This document shows positions 44,801 through 54,544 of a stretch of DNA of 64,000 nt, one piece after another (position 1 is the stretch's first letter; each line of letters opens with the position of its first letter). The notes beneath the pieces are model-generated. The model was not told where the DNA came from. It was given only the letters and a program-made list of their open reading frames with translations, and did no database searches. The position numbers and the translations under genes were made by a program. Where the stretch lies: NCBI GenBank assembly GCA_036873755.1, contig JAVTVY010037316.1, positions 1 to 64,000 on the forward strand, written 5' to 3'. This stretch comes from Hanleya hanleyi (lineage: Eukaryota > Mollusca > Polyplacophora > Lepidopleurida > Hanleyidae).

Positions 44801-46293
44801 GTCCATGTGATATCTCTAGTTTCAAGGTACATGTATGATTGGTACCAAACTTTGAGTATACCTTACTCGCATGGCAAAGAGGAGCCATACATTTTGAGGT
44901 CACAGTCCCCCAAAACCGAATCAAGTTTAGCTGACTATATGTGTTAGGTTGGAATATTCAGACTTCTCTCCCCTACATGTATATGGCATTTGTCCCGTGG
45001 AGTTGTCCCCCATGTTTGAAACAGCTACCTTTAGTTAAACTGTTGTGAAATAAAAACCATACATTTACTAATTCAATGGGGAGAGGGGTCCTTCATGAAC
45101 TTTATACCTGTTTATTAACTCGATAACAAAGGTTTACTTCATCACTTTCTTCTTCCTTCATGAAAAATTCTCTCGGCTGAAAGGAATCCATTTGCAGGAA
45201 AACTACTATTTTCTTGTGTTTGACTATCGTCGATTTCAGTGTGGGATATGTGAGCTCTTGGCTCTTGCTTCAAGGTCAACTAGTTCATGCCAAGAGTTAA
45301 GCCCATTTTAGTTTATCATTCAATATAACAAGATGTGATATATGTTACATTCTCATAAGCACAAAATTGTAGACCTTTCTCTGAATTGCTAGCTACCAAT
45401 TGAAATCAAGGCTATTAAACAACCTCGAAATTTGGACCAATCTAATTCCAGATATACGGGCGTATATTGAAGCCCCATGGGCTCTTGTTTAATTATTGTT
45501 GTCATTTGAACCACGGATACCCTTAATCTCATTCATTCAATCATTTCAGAGTTCCTTCAGTGTATTGGCATTTGTCCAGGTTTTGTGGCCAGACTTCACC
45601 TTGTGGCACTTGTATGCTGCTATTTTACATTACCAAAGACATTTTGACCATATACAGGTATGGATGTGCAGTGTTTCGTGCTGTACATAAAACCAGTGCA
45701 TTTGATAAACATGCAGTATTTAAACTATGAAATTAAACTATGAAATATGCATACGTACTCTAGCTTCACACTTCTCTCTGATCTGAAGTTGCTCTTTTGC
45801 TGATATCTGACATGTACTATGTTTGAAATTCAGCATAAGAATAAAGATAAAATATAAGAATCGACCATGTGCTTGGAACAAGTCTAAGGGAGATAACTCA
45901 TATTATATCCACAATTGTGTACCATTTTACTCTTTGAGTTGATGAGACTAAAAATTTTTCGGGGTTCTGACATTGCATTTCTTTCACATGTGCAATAAGA
46001 CCACCGCTTTGTCACTTCAGAATGCCAAAGGTAACAGTCAAACAAAAAACCAGCGACTACAGAGAGAGTCTGACCACAATTGTGTTCTGGAGGAAATGGG
46101 CATGGCAGCAGATAATGCTGATGGTGTCAATTGCATGGACTCTAACAACATACAGGCTAGAGTACAGAATTATGCCCAGCTCCGAGAACAGAGAATCACA
46201 ACATTCCTTGAGCAGCTCAGGTCAAAACGGTACCAATATCTGGAGACTCTTCTGGCATATCGTAATATTACCACTGTCGCTGTTCCGTCCTGA
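23856..46293 (+). CDS. DHDDS: Dehydrodolichyl diphosphate synthase catalytic subunit (cis-prenyltransferase), complete
   Basis: Seen: seven coding exons in consistent phase: 23856-24038, 26285-26427, 31272-31388, 41090-41191, 42466-42580, 45550-45657, 46021-46293 (TGA at the end), giving 346 aa; human DHDDS is 333 aa. The protein opens MSWF, then [15 protein letters not shown] puts the catalytic Asp at residue 35 (human D34). [12 protein letters not shown] follows, and [13 protein letters not shown] supplies R206, R212 and S214 (human R205, R211, S213), which bind isopentenyl diphosphate. The human K42 position is retained as K43. Known: it pairs with NUS1 (NgBR) on the ER to build the long polyprenyl diphosphate used for dolichol and N-glycosylation. 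The last 90 residues are poorly conserved, as expected for the C-terminal helical tail. The ATG lies 11 nt inside an exon whose acceptor is at 23844, so a 5' untranslated exon lies upstream. Introns 1, 2, 3 and 5 hold hairpin-capped elements. Confidence 0.97.
25141..25925 (+). mobile_element. Family A element, copy 1 (DHDDS intron 1)
   Basis: After a T-run it starts ACCCCTCGGCC-AACTTT-GGCCTAGGGGT, a near-perfect hairpin, then ATTGTCGTCATCATGTACGG and a GTCCGTCC block. The inverse of the first ten bases, GCCGAGGGGT, is at 25894-25903, and the copy ends CTTCATGTT. The region between is nearly identical to copies 2 and 3. No coding capacity. Confidence 0.8.
26559..27289 (+). mobile_element. TTAA-flanked DNA transposon, non-autonomous, with a gene-like fragment
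   Basis: TTAA flanks both ends (26559-26562, 27286-27289). The TIRs AGTGAACGTAAAGGCTG and inverse extend as a degenerate inverted repeat of about 90 bp ending in CAGCAACAAATATTTTT. Inside, a CpG-rich open stretch without ATG (26694-26918) reads SSSDEETNE and YQFEP before a possible donor GTGAGT. YQFEP-like acidic starts are common in animal transposon-associated or P2RX7-like proteins, so it may be a remnant 5' exon. TTAA targets are used by piggyBac and Kolobok superfamilies; which one is open. Confidence 0.7.
27675..28080. mobile_element. About 406-bp MITE with TIRs of about 125 bp
   Basis: The left arm starts TGTCCTAAAAATAAAT and the right arm ends with its near inverse. Both arms carry GAAAGTTCTAGCTCG, GTTATGACATGAAATTGAAA and GCAGCATGTGCTATTTC in opposite order. 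It sits 14 bp before the long family A element. No ORF. Confidence 0.75.
28095..30247 (+). mobile_element. Family A element, long variant with seven cassettes (DHDDS intron 2)
   Basis: The left end ACCCCTCGGCC-ATTTT-GGCCTCGAGGT is followed by a GTCCGTCCGTACG-rich block to about 28225. Seven cassettes of about 145-165 bp (28228-29300) follow, each with GGAGCATAACTTGACAAC, CAAATTTGGTATG and, in most, GGTGGCGCCACC. GCCGAGGGGT recurs at 30215-30224, then TTGATTAGATCAA and the end CTCATGTT. The shell matches copies 1-3 but the interior differs. Confidence 0.75.
30367..31081 (+). mobile_element. Family A element, copy 2 (DHDDS intron 2)
   Basis: Same left hairpin, GTCCGT block and right end (GCCGAGGGGT at 31050-31059, then CTTCATGTT) as copy 1. 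It ends about 190 bp before the acceptor of DHDDS exon 3. Close similarity to copies 1 and 3 implies recent activity. Confidence 0.8.
34682..35981 (+). mobile_element. Family A element, copy 3 with internal duplication (DHDDS intron 3)
   Basis: Same termini as copies 1 and 2, but about 300 bp is duplicated in tandem: CCGTTACCGCGATATCTACA begins at about 34763 and again at 35067. Part of the next block is also repeated near 35515. This looks like a snapshot of how cassette arrays grow. Confidence 0.8.
36344..37817 (+). mobile_element. Family B hairpin-capped element with about eight cassettes (DHDDS intron 3)
   Basis: It follows a T-run. The left end ATCCCATCGGCATATATGCC contains the hairpin CGGCATATATGCCG. 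Cassettes of about 155 bp (36400-37540) carry TTCCATGGCAACA, CAAATTTGGTATACAGCATT and AAGCCTATTGAAATTGG. GCCGATGGGAT (37783-37793) is the perfect inverse of the first 11 bases; a GGCC-GT-GGCC mini-hairpin and the end CTCTTGTT follow. No coding capacity. Confidence 0.8.
37848..38356. mobile_element. TTAA-flanked MITE, about 500 bp
   Basis: Left TTAAAGAGGTAGTA and right TACTACCCCTTTAA are near inverse copies, with TTAA at both ends. The interior has several GACGTC or TGACGTCA motifs (about 38048, 38095, 38143). No ORF of note. It resembles non-autonomous piggyBac or Kolobok MITEs by target only. Confidence 0.55.
38350..38594. mobile_element. Short MITE with 18-bp TIRs
   Basis: AAGGGTTACCAAGTTGTA at its left end and TACAACTTGGTAACCCTT at its right are perfect inverse copies about 235 bp apart. 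It directly abuts the preceding MITE. Confidence 0.65.
39000..39990 (+). repeat. Cassette array of family D, five to six copies of about 180-200 bp
   Basis: Units are marked by GTCATTGGATGATTATGAAA at about 39040, 39239, 39422, 39619 and 39796, and a variant near 39970. Each carries AACTTGGTACACATGTTTCT and a TACATGTA-rich spacer. Confidence 0.85.
40020..40905 (+). repeat. Degenerate 32-bp minisatellite, about 27 copies
   Basis: Repeats of CTATCCAGCAGTAATCCCAC followed by a variable ACGGGACTGGC-like segment. Copies differ more than those of the 51-bp array, so this array is older. It lies inside the family D element after the cassettes. Confidence 0.9.
43158..45489 (+). mobile_element. Family E element, stand-alone copy (DHDDS intron 5)
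   Basis: After a T-run it begins ATACGCC (left hairpin shortened), then GATGGCGGTTTCCGTCCGTC and about ten cassettes of about 115 bp, each with one or more AGGTCA motifs. The right arm (about 44750-45489) matches 3203-3780 and 4408-4990 in inverse orientation. It ends with GGCGTAT (inverse of the start), AGCCC-CAT-GGGCT and CTCTTGTT, 60 bp before the acceptor of DHDDS exon 6. Confidence 0.8.
43699..43727 (+). promoter_or_regulatory. Cluster of nuclear-receptor-type sites in a family E cassette
   Basis: AGGTCAAAGGTCAAAGGTCA (43699-43718) is a triple DR1 array. Its last half-site also forms AGGTCA-CTG-TGACCT (43713-43727), a full inverted repeat with 3-bp spacing. The motifs are exact matches to RXR/HNF4-type DR1 and oestrogen-receptor-type ERE consensus. 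Function is untested. Confidence 0.5.
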
Positions 46294-46495
46294 TTAATCG
46301 CGGGACTTCTCACTACCAGAAACCCTCTCGGACTAAACACACCCAGTGTCAAACAATGGAAATCACAGAGTAGGAAATGTCAAAGAGGTTAAGTCCGAAA
46401 ATTTTCCGACAAAATTGGGAGAACAAATCAAAACACCAGTTTGAAGATTTGAAGATTTTAAAGTTTCAAGGCAGGTTTCACCTACATGATATCAG

Positions 46496-46501
46496 AATAA
46501 A
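46496..46501 (+). terminator. Candidate polyadenylation signal AATAAA for DHDDS
   Basis: AATAAA lies about 200 nt after the DHDDS stop codon, the first canonical hexamer downstream. Use of the site is inferred from position alone. Confidence 0.4.
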
Positions 46502-48299
46502 GAGAGAGTGATATCGGGTACCTCTGATAATGTGAAACAATTAGTGGGCACTGTCATATACTGTAGTAGGATCTGTTTCAGGTGTACAGGTAATGTCACA
46601 AGATTTAAAAGAAATAGATGAGAAAGGGATGTTCTGTTTATGTTTTTGTTTTGCACAGACTAAATACCATCGTTTTCTGGTAAAACAGATGCAGCTTAAT
46701 GCAATTTGAATGAAATGAACGGTGTCCTATGAGCTGAGCTTGATGAGAAGACCCAGAAACAAAAATTGAAAAATTTGCCATCAGCAAAAAAATAGTTGAT
46801 GTGGCACAGCAAATATGATGCCCCGGTGCCTGTGAATCTAGTAATTAGTAATGTATCTTATTCAGCCAAATACATTATAAGTTATTCTTTCATTATACTG
46901 TATCATTGGGACATGCAGGATGTCACAAAAAATGTTATTCATTCTGTACAGCCCTTGAATGTTGCACGACAAAATCAACATTGAGAGGATAATTGTAGGT
47001 GGGTATTGGGGCGGGGGTGGGAGGAGGGTTAATGTCACCCTTTATGTGGTTACAGCTGGACTAAATTTAAGTCTGTCCTGTATTTTCTGCAATATCTTAT
47101 ATTAGGCCTGATGTCCACGATCCAAGTTTGTCCAAAATCGGTTGAAAGCTTAGACAAGTTAAAATACCAGTTCAAACCATTTGTGTTTCTGAACCTCAAT
47201 TACAAACCAATTGTGTTCATCACAATTCAGAATTTTCTTTCATGCAAATGAAACCCAGTTGGTATAAAGGATTCAAAACATGTATGTATGGGGAATTCAA
47301 GTGAGTTTATTATAGTGTATTATGTCACATGGTTAAATATGCAATGGTTAAATTATACAATATTTATCATGTGCCTGAATATTTAATGACGGTATCCCAT
47401 ATATGTGACGACGTGTCAGTTTTGTGTACATAAGTTAAAGCAATTGTCTCAAAAGATTGTTGAACAACAATGATGAATTAAATATCACTATATAATTACC
47501 TGTGGTCCTGTTATAATATTGACCTGTCAGAAATTAATAATGTTGACCCGAGCAGAAATTCCCATTTGCATAATAAGTCTTGATGTTCTATCCCTCTTTG
47601 GCAAGTCTCTGGCATGTCTGGTGTAAGACCTCAGATTGAAAAGGTAAAATCCTTGACAAAAGACTGACAATACAACTTGCAGCAAATCCTTTCTGATTCT
47701 TACACTAATTTGTTGCCCCCTCTTTTTGATCACGTGATGATTTGTGCATCCATTCATCTACATGGCAGGTGGGCAGTTGTCCATAAATATAGCATCGCTT
47801 ATGTAACATGACACTGTCAGCATACGGTATATGTGCTGCAAGGTTTGAAGTCTTCTCTGTAATCCAAAGCAACAAATTAAAGCATAGTTAGAGAACTTGC
47901 TCTTCCAGCTGGACCAGTCCAGGGATCTCGCATTGGGAATTAAATTGATGTCATGTTACATGAGAGAGATGGCAGGGTAATTAAATTGTTGTTCGATCCC
48001 CACCTGCTATTAAATTGTCATTGGTGTACATGGGATAGGAGGATAATATGTCATCAGGTTCCAGGTCTAAACATTCATCTCAACTGTTTTCTAGTGGATG
48101 TGGAAGAATGAACTGATATTCTCAATGAATCCTTGTTCGTGTTCAAATGAACAGTTGATAACTGGGTCTATATTTCGTACAAGGGTTGCATGAACGAAGA
48201 AGAGCGTTTCTGGGTAAACAAAGACTATAAACAGGTCGCTTTTCAGCAATACAAAAGGTTGAAAAATGGAGATAGAAATGGTTAGTTTGGCTTGATACA

Positions 48300-48511
48300 T
48301 GTACAACTGAGTGAGTGAATATGATTTAACGTCGCTTTTAACACTATTTCAGTCGTATCACGATGTTAGTTCCTATTCCTTTTCACACCCGGAAACCACA
48401 CCCGGGATCGCCTCTTACGACAAGCTCTCTCAGGAGTTGAGACCTATTCTTACCATGACCTGGAGTGTGCACAACGACACCCCAGGTCAATCCCCGGGAG
48501 CCTCACAGGGC
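48300..48511 (-). mobile_element. SINE with the shared GAGTGA tail and a different head
   Basis: Flanked by 12-bp duplications TGGCTTGATACA (48288-48299 and 48512-48523). The tail side (GAGTGAGTGAATATGATTTAAC, ATTTCAGTCGTATCACGATG) matches the 5S SINE, but the head side (CCCGGGGATTGACC on the minus strand) is unrelated to 5S. This suggests a shared tail used by more than one head. Confidence 0.8.
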
Positions 48512-48549
48512 TGGCTTGATACAATCATAAATATGGAGGTTTGTAGGCT

Positions 48550-48950
48550 GCCTTGAAAACCCATCTTCATTTTATCAAGCGAATTTCTACTTCGAACTTC
48601 CCTGGATATATCTGGCCCCTTTGTTCAAAGAACTTATAAATGGACACTACGTCACTGACCTCAAAAACATTTGAAATTCGAAATGGGTCGTAGAAGAGCA
48701 TTATTGATTGGCTGACCTATATTGTGGGCTAATACAAACACTATATTGGGAGGAATGACACAGCTGATTGAGGATGAGGTCACTACTCCCAATCAGCGTG
48801 TACGTTCTGATTGTTTCGTCTCTCGTTCATAGGAGAAATTCACACCTCGGCTTCTGAACACTGAAGGGGGTCAGATAAATCAAGGCAGGTTCGAAGTGGA
48901 AACGTAGAAATTGGCTGGATAAAATGAAGATGTGAAAACCTTGAATTGCA
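48550..48950. mobile_element. Inverted-repeat element, about 400 bp
   Basis: Near the left end CATCTTCATTTTATCAAGCG and TTCTACTTCGAAC are matched in inverse order near the right end (GTTCGAAGTGG, GATAAAATGAAGATG). The interior shares GATTGGCTGACCTATAT with a partial copy at 690-915. Confidence 0.6.
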
Positions 48951-50830
48951 TTGAATGACAATTTGAATTGCCTTGAAAATGATTAAGAAAATCGATTAAA
49001 AATATTTCCATGGCTAAAAGTGACCTGATTAACGAACCGTAAATCTGGCATGGAGCCTTGCATCACTGTACCTGCCACTGCCATCAGGGCAGAGATTATT
49101 GTCAAAGGATGAACTCGAGTCCTAAAAACCAGTCACATTTTGCAGGGGACGGTTCAATTTGGGCCTAGTTTTGAGATTCATCAAGTTGGGACATTCGTTC
49201 ATCGTCTTTGATTATATGTTCTGGAAATGGTATCTTCAGTGAGAACTGGCTGAAGGATGCCGAGTATATGGACTGGCTCAGATAAAAGCTTCATGTGGTG
49301 AAGTGATAAAGACAAATGATGACAAAAAATGGGAGACTTCATTTTAACACAAAATATGAATGAAAATTTGTTTGTTTTGTGTCTGTCTGGTAATGCAGCA
49401 GTCCATTGTATTACACTAGGATCAAGTGCCAGTCCATTGTAGGCCTGAAATACCGTCGAGTTGAACTAACACGAACCTCGTAGTCTAGGCTACCAGTCAA
49501 TGACCCTGAACTTTACTAATCATTCGGAACGTCTCGCAATTCATCATCGGCATGATTATCGACTCGGACAGCATGTCTTTAATATATCTATGGGTTACAA
49601 TTCGGCCTACTAATTACATATTCCAGAACGACAACAATCGCCAAATGCACTGTTGCCTCAACAAATGCTAGCTACAATGGACTGTCACCATATTTTACAT
49701 ACAATCATCTGCTGCCTCATTTGAGCATTGCTGCAATCGACTGGCTACAAGCATATCAACCCGCGCGCATACAGACGACACAACAAATGTACTGCTGCCT
49801 TCACCTATAATCATCCTTGTCGATTCAGTACTGTGTTCAATAAAAACAAAATTATTCAATTAGTGTTTTGAAATTTATTTAAAAAAAAAAAAACATTATT
49901 AAACAATTAACACTCCATTTCTTCTTCCAAAGGAAAATGAACATTTCAGTATAAAGTAGCACGATCAAGAGAATAACCTATTCTCACTTAGCGATTTCAA
50001 GCAGGATTGATGCATGGCAGAGACTTAGTGTGTGAAATGGTTGTGGTGGGGAAGTATGCTTTGATTAATGGAGTCCATGCATCTCGTAATGCTTCAATTA
50101 ATAGCACCATTCATTTACCTATGCCCGCTGCATATGTTGAACCAATGTTGATTTTTAATGAAAATTCAGATAACTTTTTATTTTGCAAACTTTTGATGAA
50201 AGTTTGGAAATCTGAAGATTCACATCCCTGAACATAAGAAAGCGATAACAAAGAATAATGCAATTGGGTCATGTTCATGTCTATATCGCTAATATACAAT
50301 TCCTGGGAGACTAGCGACATTTTACATGATACGGATGTTACATACATGAATGCACACCAAAAACAATCCATAGTCATTATGTAATAAATTATTGCTGAAA
50401 ATTATCATTGTTATGCTTTGAAAAATGGATTATGAAATGTATAAAACATCTTTATGAGCAATGTAGTTCTTAAGAATGAATGTTTTCAAGCTGAAATATT
50501 ATCTGCATTTGTACCACATGTAACGGCATAATAAGGTCTTTTGTGATGGAAGATACAAATGTAGGTAACTTAGACAAGTACGAAACAAGTAAAAAACATA
50601 AAATCACATAATTTCAATCAACTGATTGAGTACAACCAGATGAGATCATTTTTAACATACAGTATAGTATGTACATGTATTGTAAGCAGTGTATGAACAG
50701 ATTAATCTGTGCATTCAATACACTGAAGTTCAGTGATTTAGAGTGGAACCAGATCAGCATACTGGAGGATCAAAGAGCTATGATAGCACTCCATTTCCAG
50801 CTAACCAACTGCTACTACAGACGGTCCGGA

Positions 50831-50897
50831 GTGGGGGGCGAACACACAATCCTCATGCCGACAGCCGACCTCTCTAACCCACTCGGCCACCGAATCA
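50831..50897 (-). repeat. tRNA-like (Ser/Leu type) sequence, probably SINE-derived
   Basis: On the minus strand GGTGGCCGAGTGGGTTAGAG contains a pol III A box as in tRNA-Ser/Leu, and GTGTTCGCCCCCCAC about 35 nt later resembles a degenerate B box. The acceptor stem does not pair well and no CCA or tRNA end is clear, so I read it as a tRNA-derived SINE head or decayed tRNA, not a working gene. Confidence 0.5.
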
Positions 50898-51428
50898 CTC
50901 CACAAGAGACTGTGTTTAAAGTCTATTAATTCTTCGCATACGCTTCGCACATGCGCTTGTTTTACCTAGAAGAACTATGACGTCATCTGGTTTGTGTTTG
51001 ATAGTTCCTGCTCTTCTCCCCTGCATACCGCTCTTCAGTGTCCGAGGGAGAAATGGGTATGCGGCAAATCCAGGAAGCGAGATGTCACCCGTTTTAGTAC
51101 TGAATAAGTAAGTCTGTTATATGTCTCGCTTGACTCATCTTGGTTTACTTTCATACCTGGATCAAAGGGACAACCATCACAGATACTGGAATTCAGGTAC
51201 ATGTACATCAACATAAGGAGTTGTCTCCCATGATGTAAAACCAGTAAGCTACATGTAGAAAATAAAGAAGTTGTTATCCCGGTCACCCCAGTGTTATGTT
51301 GGAAATTTAACGTAATGGAGAAAAATTTAACTAGCTGTAAACCATGTTGACACTATTGGTGAAAACAACCAATTTGATACAGCTGGATAACAGATTTGCA
51401 TACCAGAATCCGATGCATTATCTAAATA

Positions 51429-51599
51429 CAGTGAACCCTTGCTATAATGGCATTTGTTAGAAAAGAAACCTTCATTACAATGAGAAAGTTTACAGAAACA
51501 AATGTACCAAAATACACTAATTCTCTGTTCATTACAACAGGAAATTCATTATAACGACATTTAACTGAGATAAATTTGGTCGTTATAAAGAGGTGTGAC
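51429..51599. mobile_element. Pogo/Tigger-like MITE, 171 bp
   Basis: Flanked by TA. The ends CAGTGAACCCTTGCTATAAT and, inverse, GTCACACCTCTTTATAACG are imperfect TIRs with the CAGT and TATAA features of Tigger-type ends. Internal GTCGTTATAAT-like repeats are AT-rich. No ORF. Confidence 0.5.
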
Positions 51600-52747
51600 T
51601 ATCTGCTTTCTGGATTCCGACAGTTTAACAAATTAAAAAATTATCCAGCAAATTAGATACTGGAAGAAGCTTCTATATTTTTTTATTTCCCTGGCATGTT
51701 AGCCTTCCGGTACCCTATTCCTTCTAATTTTTTCGAACAGTATTTTCAGATTTGGAAGCAGAAAAAATCCATCTTTAGGTCAACTGAGGCTAAACTCTGT
51801 AGCATGGATATGTTATTTATCCTAAGAACTGAAAAGATAGCTAGTGAAACTTGTAGAATGTTTGCAGAATTTCTCTCCACAGTAGCCTAAAGTTAAGTTT
51901 TGCAGTATAAATAATTAGAAGAAACAGGGTAGAGTACCTGCAGGATTGTACAGTCAGAGACTCTAGCAACAACTCAATAGCCTGACAATTCCGTTCAAGT
52001 TCACGAGAGTCAAAGTTTGGTTTGTAAAGGTCATACATTTTTTTGCTTATTTGATCAGCTTCAGTCCCTGCTTCACTACTCTCCAGTCCTTGTTCTCCTG
52101 CTGATTAAAACCGTTCTCATGGCATCAGATTGTATATCTCCTACTGTCAGATATGTCCTCTGATTGCATCAGGAGTTTGTTCGCATGGCTCTTGGCCAAT
52201 CAGCATCATATCTGTTACTAAACAGAGTGGAGAGGGCTCAGGAGGTCACAGCTAAAGAAGGTGTTGTACTGTGCGCTCTTGTGAAATAGCATCTAACTTG
52301 TTCATTCTGCTATAAGATAAGTGGATACATTTTACATCTTTCTTGTATGTGGATATACACTTCCTCAATTGATAAAGACTGACTGCGCATGTGTGCCATG
52401 GTTTTGCAGCTCAATGCAGTCCAAGGGTATTACACTGACAGTTATGAAGTTAGAAACTTTGAGAATGGGAGAACGATTCAGACCAGCACATTTAAATTGC
52501 ATTTCTTGGCCATTTTGTCATGTAATTTATATATTTGTTAATCATGGAGCAGAAATGGGTCTTATGAATAGCCTTTGGAGCACAATACATGTACAGGTAA
52601 TTGGATAACCAGTATAACTTGACTCTTGTGGCCAAGAAGTGCAAATGTTGCTGATCTGAATCCGAGGGGATAAAAGACAAGTGAGGGAGGAAGGATCGAC
52701 ACTGGTTTAACATCTTTAAGAAGTGAATTCAATTTCCAGTTGAATGT

Positions 52748-54214
52748 TTAGGCTTCTGCGATCCTGGAGTAGTACATGAGCCCAAGCACAGTAGATGTGA
52801 ACCATGTTGCACACACCCACCAACTCATAAATGAAAGAAGTCCCCTGTACCACACGGCACTGAATACATCCCTCAAGTTTGTCAATGCCCAACTGAACTG
52901 GGCTGCAGTGGCTGTTATAGTACTGTCTGTGTCATTGCTAGGCATGTCCGTGGTTCCTCGCAGGTGTGTAGTTTGTCGTTTGAGATCGATACCAACCAAA
53001 CTCGCCCATGAGAAATCTCCTAAGGTCTTTAGTAGGAGGGTCACAAAGAACATTAGGATCAGTGGAGCTATGTACTGTATGGCGACCACACACAAATAGT
53101 AATACACTCTAGCCACCATTTTTTGTAGATCAACATTGCTGATTTTACCGCTCTCTCGCTTCATTTTATCAACTTTCTCATAAGCCAGGTTAAGGTAAGC
53201 TTGTAGATTAGTGGCAAGAAGGCAGAGTCTAACAAGACAAACCACCAGGATGAAAACAATTCTGAACACGTCAAACATGGCTTCCTCCATCAGTTCTTTG
53301 GCCTGCCAATGTTTCCCACAAAGAAGATCTCTTCCAATTGGTTTGACCCATAGTAATAAATAAAGTAATGGCAATATAAATGTTATATGCAAAAATGCTT
53401 GCATGACTGGTCTTTCTTTAGAATACTTTAAGGCGTCTATATGCATCTTGGCAAGTCGCAATCCTGGAAATGTCATGAGGGCCCCTATAATCGCACAAAC
53501 AAAGGCTAAAATGATCTTGAATGACAAAAAGCTGACCGGGCCATGCGATTCCAGCCCTTGTTGTTTTAGAAAATGCAAGGCACCATCTGAGAAGTTCTTG
53601 TATCCAGATTCGAGTCCAAATTCCAGATATTCATCATCAATGATTAAAACGCCCATGGCTGCGACTAAATAAAAGAATCCAAATGTCACACACAGAGTCC
53701 GTTCACCCCCTTCTTCAGAGCGGAAGTACATGGTTAACTGTGAGATGAGAAGGCGGAGGGAAAACCCTATAGCCAGCAAACACCACAGAACACTGACGTT
53801 GAATTCGTCCTTGGGTGATCCAATCCCATAATACCCCTCAGTCAGCAGGTAGACGATAAATGCGCTAAGCGAGTAATCGAGGAGCCACTGGTACTCGGTA
53901 TAAAACTGTAATGGGAGGAGATCGATGGCATCCACCTTGGCTGCCTCGAGCTGTAGTGGAACGTTTCTTGGCAAATTGAAGCTTTCCGGACGGCTGTTTG
54001 TAGATGACCTGTCACCCCCTTTCTTTCCTTTGCCTCGCCCACCACTAGACTGTGGGACACCTGCTAGGGTACGTAACTCTTTGTCTGTAGGGTGAAGGTA
54101 CCGAACTAGTCGGTCCACCAGAAGCCAGCGTGCAAAGGAGTAATAGCCGGACAGCTTCTGCAGAAAGCTGAACACTATCATGCTGAATACCAACTGGGCC
54201 CCCAACAGAGCCAT
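52748..54214 (-). CDS. TMEM161B: TMEM161-family multipass membrane protein, complete in one exon
   Basis: Seen: an uninterrupted 488-aa frame, close to the 487 aa of human TMEM161B. Family blocks are plain: ARWLL and HPTDKELRTLAG near the N-terminus, EYQWLLDY (107-114), EEGGERTLCVTFGFF (167-181), EYLEFGLESG (195-204), LTFPGLRLA-type MTFPGLRLAKMH (247-258), LLWVKPIGRD (287-296), LQAYLNLA (337-344), LQKMVARVYYYLCVVAIQY (363-381) and RGLLSFMSWW (457-466). About eight to ten hydrophobic spans fit the polytopic fold. A Gly/Lys/Ser-rich loop sits at 58-74. Known: vertebrate TMEM161B has been linked to cardiac rhythm and cortical development; the biochemical role is unsettled. A splice acceptor just upstream (exon start 54250) puts an intron in the 5' untranslated region. 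The vertebrate genes are split into many coding exons, so the single exon is unusual. The A versus B paralogue assignment is not meaningful outside vertebrates. Confidence 0.95.
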   Translation of the reverse strand: MALLGAQLVFSMIVFSFLQKLSGYYSFARWLLVDRLVRYLHPTDKELRTLAGVPQSSGGRGKGKKGGDRSSTNSRPESFNLPRNVPLQLEAAKVDAIDLLPLQFYTEYQWLLDYSLSAFIVYLLTEGYYGIGSPKDEFNVSVLWCLLAIGFSLRLLISQLTMYFRSEEGGERTLCVTFGFFYLVAAMGVLIIDDEYLEFGLESGYKNFSDGALHFLKQQGLESHGPVSFLSFKIILAFVCAIIGALMTFPGLRLAKMHIDALKYSKERPVMQAFLHITFILPLLYLLLWVKPIGRDLLCGKHWQAKELMEEAMFDVFRIVFILVVCLVRLCLLATNLQAYLNLAYEKVDKMKRESGKISNVDLQKMVARVYYYLCVVAIQYIAPLILMFFVTLLLKTLGDFSWASLVGIDLKRQTTHLRGTTDMPSNDTDSTITATAAQFSWALTNLRDVFSAVWYRGLLSFMSWWVCATWFTSTVLGLMYYSRIAEA

Positions 54215-54544
54215 GTCACTTCTCTGGTTACTCTCCAGTAAGGTCTTCGTCTACAAATGTAAAATAAGATATCAGATATGAAATTAGGCTGTTAAGGTGT
54301 TTTGTACAATAAACTTGCACTTCACTGTAGCTAGGTTGATGCTTTAGGAGACAAGCCTTCAGGAGAAAGTTAGCCTCTTCATGCGATCAGTTTACCCACT
54401 TCCGAACTGTAATGGAACAAGAAGTCGAGACATGCCCAAAAAGTCATGTTATACTGCAGTCATAGGTTACTAAACCTTCCGCCATGACTGTTAAAAAATT
54501 TTCGTAAAATTATTCAGCAGTTCTGCAACACTTCCCTCGCATAA

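Larger units (their letters stand above)
46294..52747. other. Spacer between convergent DHDDS and TMEM161
   Basis: Holds the DHDDS 3' untranslated region, AT-rich sequence without recognised genes (46510-48280), a SINE (48300-48511), an inverted-repeat element (about 48550-48950), a tRNA-like repeat (50831-50897) and a pogo-like MITE (51429-51599). Short ORFs here have no recognisable family and no splice context. Confidence 0.6.

Noticed and set aside
50831..50897. A functional tRNA-Ser or tRNA-Leu gene
   Set aside because: The A box is good but the B box is degenerate and the acceptor stem does not pair, so a SINE or decayed tRNA fits better.
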